Assembly (NCBI GenBank): GCA_000934455.1
Contig: KN885289.1
Span: 35,583 to 65,928 of the forward strand
Direction of reading: 5' to 3'
Source: Apostichopus parvimensis
Lineage: Eukaryota; Echinodermata; Holothuroidea; Aspidochirotida; Stichopodidae
DNA: 30,346 bases
The translations under genes and the position numbers were made by a program. Under the pieces are notes generated by a model that did no database searches, had not been told where the DNA came from, and saw only the letters and a list, made by a program, of their open reading frames with translations. Shown in pieces: positions 22,090 through 30,346 of this stretch (its first letter is position 1; every line of letters starts with the position of its first letter).

Positions 22090-22408
22090 GTAAGTATTGT
22101 CGTGTTCGATGCTTGCTACGTATCAGGCAATGTGTTATTACCATGGTTCCCAAACTATTTCTTCATTGACTTAAATTGGTTAAATGACAGTATGATAATC
22201 TGGTGTAGTACGACTAATCAACTTTCATTTTAACTTGGGAAGAGAAATTAAAATGTAGCAGCCAATTGTTTGGAATCTTGCTTTTTGCTCAATATGCCCT
22301 TTTTTTTTTCTTTTTTTTATGCAAAGGAGTTTCTTGATAATTTACAACAGCCTATTATTCTGAATTATTCTTTGAATTGTTTGTTAAAGTGATAGAGTGA
22401 TAGAGTTA

Positions 22409-22556
22409 GGAGTGTTAGCTCAGTGGATAAACGCCGGTGCCTTCCAATCATAGTGTCCCCGGTTCTAGTCACTCCAAGATTAATGTATGTTGTCCAGTTG
22501 CAGAGATGTTGACAATTATCAATTCATAATCATGGACATTAAATATTATTATTATA
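22409..22556 (+). mobile_element. Second type of tRNA-derived SINE
   Basis: The head (22409-22475) starts GGAGTG and ends CACTCC, a perfect six-base acceptor pairing. It has an A-box-like 'ttagctcagtgg' and a B-box-like 'ggttctagtcactcc'. A short body and a (TTA)n tail ending near 22556 follow. It is distinct in sequence from the SINE at 14266. The D and T arms are imperfect, so it is not a functional tRNA gene. Confidence 0.75.
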
Positions 22557-22930
22557 CAAAATTTCTATAGCGCCTTATCCAATCAGAAATTGCTCTAAGG
22601 CGCTTTACAGCAAAACACATACAAACACGATATACAAATATATAAATCGATAATGTAAGGTATAAAAAGGGTAGAAAAACCGTTATACACAATCTGACAA
22701 CAAATTGTATAAGAAAAACTGCAAATGGGAAATCGAAAATTATACAAACAAATTCTTAAAATTTAAAATATATATATATATGTGAAAAATTTTAAATTTT
22801 AAAAGCGCTATCATTCATAAATATGAATGTAAGAGACTGACTTCGGTCAGCTTGCGGCTTTGATAAGCCAATGAGGCTTCTACGCGAGTTCCTGCTGGCA
22901 GGAGGATCTAAGATACATTACATACATAGT
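22557..22930 (-). mobile_element. Retroposon-like repeat with structured head
   Basis: Read on the minus strand, it starts near 22930 with the structured segment shared with 18024-18135 (hairpins TCCTGC/GCAGGA, AAGCC/GGCTT, CTGAC/GTCAG). It continues through an AT-rich middle and ends with 'aaagcgccttagagcaattt', 'aaggcgctatag' and a TAATAATAAT tail at about 22545. That tail is typical of marine-invertebrate SINEs and LINEs. The family is not named with confidence. Confidence 0.65.
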
Positions 22931-22962
22931 AATCTGTTGATTTGTTTGTCCCTTGTATACAG

Positions 22963-23053
22963 CTGATCCTACCGGCAACAGACAATTGGAGAAGGCCTCC
23001 ATTCCTGTCACTGTGGTCGGATTAGATTGGGATGAAAGTGTTCAAGATTTACG
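22963..23053 (+). CDS. Ankyrin-repeat protein, exon 9
   Basis: 91 bp (acceptor gtatacag, donor cg|gtgagt). T+CT completes Ser512, then residues 513-541 and two bases of Arg542. The sequence ends VTVVGLDWDESVQDLR, less biased in composition than the surrounding linker, so it may be a conserved short motif or the edge of a small fold. No domain is recognised. Confidence 0.85.
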
Positions 23054-23387
23054 GTGAGTGTCAAATAATCTGAAAAATTCTATGAAAAGTCAAACTATTA
23101 TGCTTGTATGATCCGAGTTAGCTACGACAGAATCTAAACTTGTACTTTTTTTGGGGGGGGGGGGGGGGGGGGGAGGTAAGATTGAAAATTGCCTGGCCAA
23201 AGGCTTTTTAACTTCATATTCAAATAGAGTCATTTCATAATTTGCCCAAAATATTAATTTGGTAATAAATGCAAGTAGATAATCTTGATTTGGTCACCTG
23301 CAATTATTTTAATTTTTCAGATGCAAGTGGTGGGCGTAACCGTAAATTGTTGACCAAACGAAATCTCTTTTTTTTACCCTTTTCCAG
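23054..23387 (+). other. Intron 9
   Basis: Donor gtgagt, acceptor 'ttacccttttccag'. It contains an uninterrupted run of 21 Gs at 23153-23173 and otherwise plain AT-rich sequence. Confidence 0.85.
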
Positions 23388-23527
23388 GTACTCTCGTTTA
23401 ATCCAAAGTCGTGGCCCTCCGCCTTCTAGTGGGCCAGAAATTCCAAAACGGCTGACGTTGGACCTGACCCCTAATCCAAGTCTGCAGCAGATAACAGATG
23501 CTTGTACCGGCTACCTTAGAACCAGAG
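23388..23527 (+). CDS. Ankyrin-repeat protein, exon 10
   Basis: 140 bp (acceptor ccttttccag, donor g|gttggt). G completes Arg542, then residues 543-588. The sequence includes SRLIQSRGPPPSSGPEIPKR, then LTLDLTPNPSLQQITDACTG and YLRTR. The second half could be a short helix. The donor is weaker than the others, but the phase matches exon 11 (G+GT, Gly). The open frame read upstream to 23269 crosses the acceptor and is not coding. Confidence 0.82.
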
Positions 23528-24455
23528 GTTGGTCCCAAGAATTCTAATAATATACCCGACGGCATAGATAACTGTTCTAAACTGCTTGTTGACCGTAGCT
23601 AATAACACATATGGTGAATCATGGCTGTTACATTGAGCTGCCTACATGAATTTAGATATTTCCAACTGCAACAGTTTAATAAAACAATCGTTCTTTAGCC
23701 ATGTATAAGCAGAATGGATCTGCAATGGAGAAAAATTTGACAGTTTTAGCTTATTTGGGATATTTTACACTTTGACAGACCATTTCGAGGGGTAACTCTG
23801 TGGATTTTTTCATGGATGTATAAAAAACCCACCTTATTTAGACCAGCGAGAAGAAGAATCCACGATATTAGGTTTAGTTGCTTGTAATGCCATAGTCTTT
23901 ATTCACTAGACCATAGCACTGGTTGTTCCCTTGGAGCAACACAACAGACTTGGTAAGAATTGTGTTAATAGAACTCGGAAGTATGATCACATTACCCCTA
24001 CCATGATCGAACTCCACTGGCTCCCAATACGTGAACGAATCAACTACAAACTACTTCTGATGGTGTTCAAATGTTGCACAATGTAGGACCAAGCTACCTC
24101 ACCAACTTGTTTCAGCTCCGACCATCATCCACACGCTCACCTCGCTCTAATTCATCGCTGATGTTACTCATCCCTAGAGTAAAAACACAGATTACGGCTT
24201 GAGAACGTTCGCATCCAGTGCACCGTGCCTGTGGAACTCACTTCCAGAACATGTAAAAATGTGCAATACTGTGAACGGTTTCAAATCAGCTCTCAAAACG
24301 TATCTTTTCACCAAAGCATCAATGTTAAAATTGTTATCATGGTGTTAAGCGCTACGAGAATTATTTCATAGTTTGTTTGGCGCTATATAAAAATTATGTA
24401 TTATTATTAATTGTACTATGATATGACAATCTTTTCCCTTTTTCCCACTATTTAG
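23528..24455 (+). other. Intron 10
   Basis: Donor gttggt, acceptor 'cccactatttag'. Its right half is a non-LTR retrotransposon 3' end (23915-24412). Confidence 0.8.
23915..24412 (+). mobile_element. Non-LTR retrotransposon 3' end (CR1/L2-like remnant)
   Basis: The conceptual product contains HITPTMIELHWLPIRERINY, the signature that follows the reverse transcriptase in many CR1/L2/Rex-type LINEs. Downstream, in other frames, are remnants of the usual 'WNSLP..' and 'FKS.LKTHLF' endings. The 3' end is 'tggcgctatataaaaatta' with a (TTA)n tail. An early stop and frameshifts show it is dead. It is in the same orientation as the host gene, unlike the LINE end at 19.05-19.47 kb. Confidence 0.85.
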
Positions 24456-24560
24456 GTCCAAGAGTTCTCCCATCAGAGAGTGATCTTCACCAACCATCTC
24501 TACCTGCGGTCTCACCTTCCCGACCTCTCTCAGGATCCCAAAGAACCGCCCACTTCTTTG
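24456..24560 (+). CDS. Ankyrin-repeat protein, exon 11
   Basis: 105 bp (acceptor actatttag, donor g|gtaatg). G+GT completes Gly589, then residues 590-623 and one base of Asp624. The sequence is Ser/Pro-rich (PRVLPSESDLHQPSLPAVSP, then SRPLSGSQRTAHFF), continuing the flexible linker. Phase agreement with exons 10 and 12 is the main support. The overlapping ATG frame at 24480-24665 is out of frame and spurious. Confidence 0.8.
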
Positions 24561-24628
24561 GTAATGAACTTCACCTTTTTCCTTTTCATATCATATAATT
24601 TTCTTAAAAATAATAAAATTATCTTGTA

Positions 24629-25007
24629 TTTTTGTACCGTAAGTTATCGGGTCCTCTTCTCATAGCTCTCTTCCACCCATTTCTTCTCCACACCTCTCTG
24701 TCTTTGTCCTTCTCCAGTTTATTCCCTACCCCCTTCCCTTAATCCTCTCTTTTTCCCTCCTCTGTTTATCTCCTACCTCTCCTCTTCCCCTGTTGGTTTC
24801 TTTCTTCTCTCCATCCCTTGTCTACTAATCCCCTTACATCTATCTCTTTGTGTTCACCGTGCTCATTAACCTGTCTGTATTCTGTGCATGTTTTTGTCCC
24901 TTCTGTTACTGTTACTTGTCATTTAGCCTTTGAAGAAGATCCTGCTAGGATCGAAACGTCAGGCCAACTTACTTTAACACATGTTTTTGTACTGTAAGTT
25001 ATCGGGT
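24629..25007 (+). mobile_element. Insertion with 24-bp flanking repeats and hammerhead-like end
   Basis: Positions 24629-24652 and 24984-25007 are the same 24 bases with one mismatch, enclosing about 331 bp. The enclosed sequence is CT-rich on the + strand and ends 'gcctttgaagaagatcctgc' then 'taggatcgaaacgtcaggcc' (24926-24965). That end matches the hammerhead layout TTGAAGA - stem II (GATCC/GGATC) - GAAA - minimal stem III (AC/GT) - GTC - stem I (GCCT/AGGC). Relative to the consensus, core C3 is T and there is one extra A before stem II. Penelope-like elements are known carriers of such minimal hammerheads. No reverse transcriptase is visible here. Confidence 0.6.
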
Positions 25008-25528
25008 TGTAATTTTCATATCGCATGACCTTTGGAAAATTTCTCACAGAATTAGTAATTTAACTTCTCTGTTTTGTCGTTCGGTGGGTGTACTTGTGTC
25101 CTCCTGTAAAATCCCTTTCACCCACCATAAAACCTGTCTGCCATATATCATCTCATGAAAACTATAAGAAGAATAAATTATTAACCTTTCCTCTTCCTTC
25201 CCTTTCCTTCCCCTCCACCCATGTATCTTTTAATATAATATTTACTCATGTCTGGATATTAACCTTCAGTGCCATTAAGACATCCAAGTGGTTACAAATA
25301 TTTTAATACTCACTCCTAAGTAGTGACTCCAACAACCCTATTGCAATGATCTTTGCTTTCTCCACAAACCATCCAAAACCTACTTCATACCCATTTGGAT
25401 GATATTAAATGTATTGAAGAATTCTTAAGCAATCAATAATAGTACAATCTGAATGTTTTCACATGCAATTTTTACCTTAATTGTTAATATAGATATATGT
25501 ATACATATATATATATAAAGATATATAT

Positions 25529-25836
25529 GTTTGATCTCTAGAGGAAGGCAAAAATATGTCACCAAAACAGAACTAGTATTGTTCGATACAGGTGACAAAC
25601 CCTTACAGTGGAATTACGACCTTCCTTAGTGGTTTCGAACCTCTGGACGTAAAATCAGCCTCCATAGCCTAGTGGTATGGGTGTCAGCATATAAATGGAA
25701 AGGCCCAGGTTCGAATCCCGGTGGAGGCTGGAAGTTTTTTCACTGTTCTTGATTTTCCAACTCATTCCGATTTCAATTATCGAACAATACTAGTTCTGTG
25801 TTGGTGACATATTTTGCCTTGCCCTAGAGATCAAAC
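25529..25836. mobile_element. Foldback element with 60-bp inverted arms
   Basis: The left arm (25529-25588) and right arm (25778-25836) are reverse complements over about 60 bp with only a few mismatches and one single-base gap. Shared parts are 'gtttgatctctag', 'atatgtcacca' and 'acagaactagtattgttcga'. The 190-bp centre contains a tRNA-like Pol III unit. No transposase is present, and no clear target duplication is seen next to the TA-rich left flank. It is a MITE or foldback element in intron 11. Confidence 0.8.
25658..25740 (+). ncRNA. tRNA-like Pol III unit inside the foldback element
   Basis: The segment 25658-25728 has a perfect seven-base acceptor pairing (GCCTCCA/TGGAGGC), an A-box 'tagcctagtgg', a D stem GCCT/GGGT, a B-box GGTTCGAATCC, and a T arm CCAGG/CCCGG with one mismatch. 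A T6 terminator lies at 25735-25740. The anticodon region 'tcagcatataaatggaa' does not form a proper five-base stem, so an amino-acid-accepting tRNA is unlikely. Transcription by RNA polymerase III is plausible. A second B-box-like 'ggtttcgaacc' lies upstream at 25631-25641. Confidence 0.6.
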
Positions 25837-25926
25837 CAGATGCTAACCAACTCAAAATCATTTGTGATTTCTATATAATATTATAATATATGTATAGTAA
25901 CATCACACTTTTTTCTCCCTTTCCAG

Positions 25927-28900
25927 ACAGTAACCATGTGAGTAGAACAACCCCTAGTCCGTTCATGGAGCGTCTTCACGGGTTTATCGAGCCTGACCTG
26001 TCCCCTCAAAATGATAAAATGCAACAAGAGATCATTTATGAAATGGACTGTGAGGAGGAGAACAAAAGATGCAAGGAAGAATCCCTGCAGGATACCCCTC
26101 TGAGTCCTCTTCGTTCCCCTTTTGCCAGTTCCTCTTTTCGGAGGTTCGATTCGTCGCAGTTATCATCCAACGGAAATTTACAAAGAATCAGCGGATCGGC
26201 AGTGGCCAATACGTTCAACATTGAATCGACAAGGGTGAATCAGTTGAAGGACAGTTCGGACTCTGGTCAGGGGTCGTCTCGATCGACCAATAGCAGGGCG
26301 TCGACCATATCCACCCCAAGTCCCCTGTTGGGAGAAACGGATGGGTCACCCAGCAGAACTCAGGGTGGAACAAGAAGAAGCCTTTATCTCCAGAGCGTGG
26401 ATGGCGAGAGCGGAATCCATCTGCCGACTCTTCCGAGGGATAACGTAAGGAGGATGGACAGGGTGCAGGCTCTGGAAGAGCGTAATTTTAGGGTACTCAC
26501 CAGTCACGCTAGACACAACAGCGAGGATACCATGTCCGTCGTGTCAGTGTCCAGCTCCGCTACCGTCAAAACGGCGGACATCTGCGGACAGAGGATATCT
26601 CTGTCGCACACTTTGAAAGAAGAATCTGAGGTGGGCAGCTCTCCAGAACAGACTCTCAAAGAGCCATCAAAGATGGCAGACTTTTTGAAAAGAACTAACG
26701 GTGAAATGCCAGAGAGTCATCCCACAGGGGATAAAAATGAAATTGATGCGAAACAGCAAAAGGCTCCTCTTGCCTCTGATGTGACTGTGAAGAAAGGCAC
26801 ATCGAAGATTCCATCAGTCGGTACCGTAAAGACCGATAGCACCAGTCCAGACAAGAATCTCAAGGACTCTTCATCATCCAGTGTTAATGAAAGGAATATA
26901 AACAGCATAACAAAGCCTGTGGCAAAGAGGAAAGAATTTCATACCGGAAGCAACCCAGAGAATTTTGAGAGGAAAGGAAAAATTGTTACAAAAAGAGAAG
27001 GATATGTTGAAGAAGGCGACAAGAAAAGCTCGAGTGATATGAAAGAAAATGCAAATGGAACAATAACAACGGAATGCGATTCTAGCAAAACGAGTGTAAA
27101 ACCTTCATTGCGTGAGAGCTCTATAAAACCCAAATCAGTTAGTGAAGACAAGGTAACCAATTTTCAGAGAAATGAAAAAGCTGTGAAAGCACCAAACCAG
27201 CCAAAAGGGGAATTAGATAAATCTGCGAATCAGAAGAAAGTGTCGAATGTTTGCCAGCAAAACACGATGGAGCATTTACCTCCGGAAAACAGAGCTAACA
27301 ACAAGTTGATTGCTGTAACCAAAGAAGTCACTGGACTTAGTCCTGTCTCTTCAGGGAAAAGCAATACAGACGAAATAAAGCACGATGCTGGGAAATCCAG
27401 CGAAGTGCCGAGAAAGGAATCCAAACACTCAGAAAACAATACAAATACGAGTAAGGATGCTAGATCATCCAAAGTGAAACCCTCGGAAGTGAAAAAGTCA
27501 ACGGTCGGAACTAAAGTAGAGACGGTGAAGGCTATTCCTCAGAACAAGGGCAAAGTTAGTGTGAGTAAAACTGTTCAAGATACTCCTGCGAAGAAGGAAA
27601 GTAAGATCCATGGCAAGGAAAGCAATCGTGTTGTGGCAAATAGTGCAATAAAAAATGTGAACAATAAGAAGAAGGAAACGACTGCTACTGGTAATAAGCA
27701 GATCGACAAGACTTCTGTCGGTAGTAAAGAGACAAAAAGGACTACTCAAGTTAGCAGAGAAAGTAAAACTGCGATAATTCAAAGTTCAAATTCTCCACGA
27801 GGGGTGAGGTCAAAGTTGAAAGAGAATCTGGAAGCAAAGAGGAAGGAGATATCCACGAGCAACAAATTTAGCAAGAGTTGTTCGGTCACGAAAAGTTTGA
27901 CATCATCATCGTCTTCCAGTAAAGCATTGGTCGTCAAGGACAAGGTTACCAAATCAAAACTTGAGGATGTCGTAAGTCACGGAAAGTCATCAACTGGGAA
28001 TATTGAAACCAAGGAAACTGAAAGAAAGGCAGATAGCGGTAGGTCTCAAGGAACAATGTCAACACCCACAGATGTCACCTCAGATTTGACCTCTGACCTC
28101 TATTCCAGAGATTCAGATTCATTAGACAGCAGCATCGAAGAAGTTCTCGATGAGGTCGCGTTTTCTTCCAGCTCCGAAAGCGATCTCGAAAGCCCTCGAA
28201 AAGAAGTCGATACGAAGAAAGGAACAGTGGGATATTCGTCCCAGTCCAAAACTGCCATGGTCGAAGGCAAGAAGCCGAAACAAGGAGCAATGATGTTAGA
28301 TCCGGCTGTAGTAGTGACAAAGACAGAGAAGAAAGACACGTTAGATAAGCCAAATAAACTCAGTCCTAAAAGCCCCAAGACACCAAAGTCTACCGGAACA
28401 CGGAAATTCGTTTTCAAATCGGTGGATAAGCAAACCAATAAAAAGAAGATTGCTAAGCCCAATCAAGGGAAGAGTTTGGAAGTCTCAAAGGAGAACAGTG
28501 CCAAATCATCTTCTCCGATCATTAAAAAGAAGATGGACGTGTCGAGAGGGGATGATCGTAATGAAAACGGAGACAGAGCAGTTGGAAGTGTGAGCACGGA
28601 TGTGAAGATTGGCAGACAGTTAACGAAATACAAAGATGCATGTGCAGAGATGGTATTTGATGAAGAGGATAAGAAAAAGTTGGGCGGGTTTGGAACCAAC
28701 CAGGTTCAACATACGCCGGTGATTATCGATATCAGGGATGACCTCCCAGGGCTTCAAGAAGATATGGAACAGCAGAGCAAAAGCGCTGCCATCTCTGATC
28801 TCGCAAAGAGAAATGGACAACCCAAACCGAGTGAGAACAGGAACAGAAAGAAGTCTGCCGTCCAGCAGATCGGCCAGAAACTTTCCAAAGGTTCGGCTAA

Positions 28901-30346
28901 GACGAGTAACTTGGTAGGGAGAGTCTCGAATAAGGCCAAAAGTGGCAATAAATCATTGAATAAGAAGCCTCTGGCTAATTCCAAAATTAGGAAAGAAGCT
29001 TTGAAGTCCCCCAAGAAGGGAAAGGGCAAAAACGTAGGAAAGAAAGAAAACCTGAGGATTGTGCCCGACTCGGAGTCCAATAAAACGGCCTTCATCACTG
29101 GGCAGGGCTGGGAGATCAAAACTTCTAGGAACGAAGTGGACGGAGTGATCATCCAGAAGGAGAGGCAAGATTCGAGAAACGGGCCGTCCCTCAGCCAGAG
29201 GAAGCTCAGTCCTGCTCAATCCCTGAAGATTGATTACATAGCAAAGAATTTGCCGATGAGTCCGGAGGTCATCAACAACATTGCCAATATCATGAGTCCC
29301 CTCGAGTTGGACACGCCCAAGTTCATCCCCGACACCATGGATACGATCAAAGAGTTTGCGGGATCTCTCTCGTCCGTGGAGGAAGAGAAGACAAGGGCGA
29401 TATTTACGTTTTCGCCAGTTGGCAGTCCAAATACCAGACGCAGAAGTAACAAGAAATCCCTAAAAGTCTCTGAAGGAAAGAAGACACCGATGATTAAAGC
29501 TACCCCTTCTCCAGACGCTACTACCCCAGGGTCGGCCTTTTTACCTTCGATGGTGGAAGATGTAGCTGACTGTGACAGCTCAGACCTCAAAACCAATCCG
29601 GAATTGCTTAAAGTTTTTCAGATTCCCGATCATTCCGCTTCCATCGAATCCACGCCTAGGATTCAATCCTCCCGCGAGGCAGACAGACGAGGAGACACGG
29701 CATCAAGAGATCCTGCCGTTCCAAGAGAGAATGTCTTGATCGATATACCAGCAGGAGTTAAGGATGCCTTAAAGTTCAAAAGGAAATCAATTAATGTGAT
29801 GCAGAAACCACCGCTGCCAAAGTTTGGGTTGAGCAAATCTCAGAGGAATTTGCTGAAGAGAAGACAGAGCGCCCCATCTGAGTTACCGAGCTCTGACGAA
29901 GATTCATCTGATGTCGACTCTCTAGCTTCATCCTTCAGGAGGAGATTTTTGGCGGACATCCCATCCGAGGACGGCTCCGGCGATGAGGTCAGTAGATCAA
30001 AAGGTGAAATTAGTAATGTCAGAAGAAACAGAAAGATGGAGGAAACTGATAAATCTGTGTCGCAGGAAGATAAAGAAAATGTTGAAGTACATTCTTCCAG
30101 GAGAAAGCCTGAAACAGGTTTTGGTGATGATGGAGTGGAGACCAAAAATGCTCAAGAGGAGTTAACTTCATCTTCGAAAGAACAATTGTTACATGAACAT
30201 GTGCAGACCCTTTCAATCAAAACCCTTCAAGAGTTGAACACCATCCTGTCCAATTCAGAGGAGGTCGACATCACCTCTCCCCTGGCTCCCGTACCACTCT
30301 CTGCTCGACCCGTCTCCAGAGAATCTATGATCTCCAACAAGACCCA
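25927..30346 (+). CDS. Ankyrin-repeat protein, giant exon 12 (runs off window)
   Basis: At least 4,420 bp without a stop (acceptor ccctttccag). AC completes Asp624, then residues 625 to about 2096. The frame is open to the window's end, and all minus-strand frames here are shadows. The composition is Ser/Lys/Glu/Asn-rich and looks disordered throughout. Visible motifs are: MERLHGFIEPDLSP near the start; clustered SP/TP sites, for example SPKSPKTPK at 28362-28388; five KEN tripeptides, at 27042, 27819, 28488, 29043 and 30072; and KRRQSAP at 29856, a basophilic-kinase or 14-3-3-type site, followed by the acidic run SSDEDSSDVDS. A less biased block at 29080-29440 (KTAFITGQGWEIK; IDYIAKNLPMSPEVINNIA; FTFSPVGSP) may be a conserved module. 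No enzyme domain is seen. A nuclear, phospho-regulated scaffold is inference. Confidence 0.92.

Larger units (their letters stand above)
22090..22962 (+). other. Intron 8
   Basis: Donor gtaagt, acceptor 'cccttgtatacag'. It holds a + strand tRNA-derived SINE (22409-22556) directly followed by a minus-strand repeat (22557-22930), so nearly all of its right half is mobile DNA. Confidence 0.8.
24561..25926 (+). other. Intron 11
   Basis: Donor gtaatg, acceptor 'ctccctttccag'. It contains the flanked repeat insertion (24629-25007) and the foldback element (25529-25836). The middle part, 25010-25520, is AT-rich with a TA-dinucleotide tract at 25500-25530 and no gene. Confidence 0.85.

Noticed and set aside
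25658-25729. A functional tRNA gene
   Set aside because: Acceptor, D and T arms are good but the anticodon arm does not pair, and the unit lies inside a foldback element.
26036-30216. Many minus-strand frames of 60-132 codons opposite the giant exon
   Set aside because: The + strand is open for the whole 4.4 kb with protein-like composition. The opposite-strand frames are Leu/Ser/Phe-rich reverse translations with no family signature.

Overview
This is a eukaryotic, intron-rich, AT-rich window, not bacterial or viral. It carries the middle or 5' part of one large host gene on the + strand, set among dispersed repeats. The retroelement tails ending in 'gcgctatata...TTATTATTA', the tRNA-derived SINEs with a 'gtccttgggcaaggcac' body, and the short AT-rich introns are typical of marine invertebrates. 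An echinoderm such as a sea cucumber is my best guess, but it is an inference and no marker gene settles it.

Layout. Bases 1 to about 9,600 hold no convincing gene: AT-rich sequence, a 290-bp duplicated block (578-1216), a smaller tandem repeat (4640-4892), an AT-rich minisatellite (8826-9185) and two related retroelement 3' tails. From 10,924 to the right edge I can splice twelve exons of one gene. At all eleven joints a GT donor, an AG acceptor and the reading phase agree. The assembled partial protein has about 2,096 residues and is open at both ends. Residues 1-53 are a Ser/Thr/Gly/Ala-rich leader followed by a helical segment, about 54-352 are eight to nine ankyrin repeats (exons 1-5), 353-623 are a Ser/Pro/basic linker spread over six small exons, and 624 onward is one uninterrupted exon of at least 4,420 bp. 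That exon encodes a Lys/Ser/Glu-rich, apparently disordered tail with many SP/TP sites and five KEN tripeptides. I do not recognise the orthologue, so no symbol is given. Ankyrin repeats bind protein partners. The tail suggests a cell-cycle-regulated or nuclear scaffold, which is inference only.

The introns hold most of the mobile DNA: tRNA-derived SINEs (14.27 kb, 18.5 kb, 22.4 kb), 3' ends of two non-LTR retrotransposons (19.05-19.47 kb minus, 23.9-24.4 kb plus), a nested inverted-repeat element (13.09-13.64 kb), a 60-bp-arm foldback element carrying a tRNA-like Pol III unit (25.53-25.84 kb), and two inverted copies of a repeat that ends in a hammerhead-ribozyme-like motif (20.83-21.14 kb and 24.65-24.98 kb). 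The right copy of that last repeat sits between 24-bp direct repeats. Several of these form long inverted pairs across exons and could fold the pre-mRNA.

The first exon(s), promoter, stop codon and polyadenylation site were not found. The start is probably upstream, possibly in a weak candidate exon near 9.7 kb, and the end lies beyond the window.
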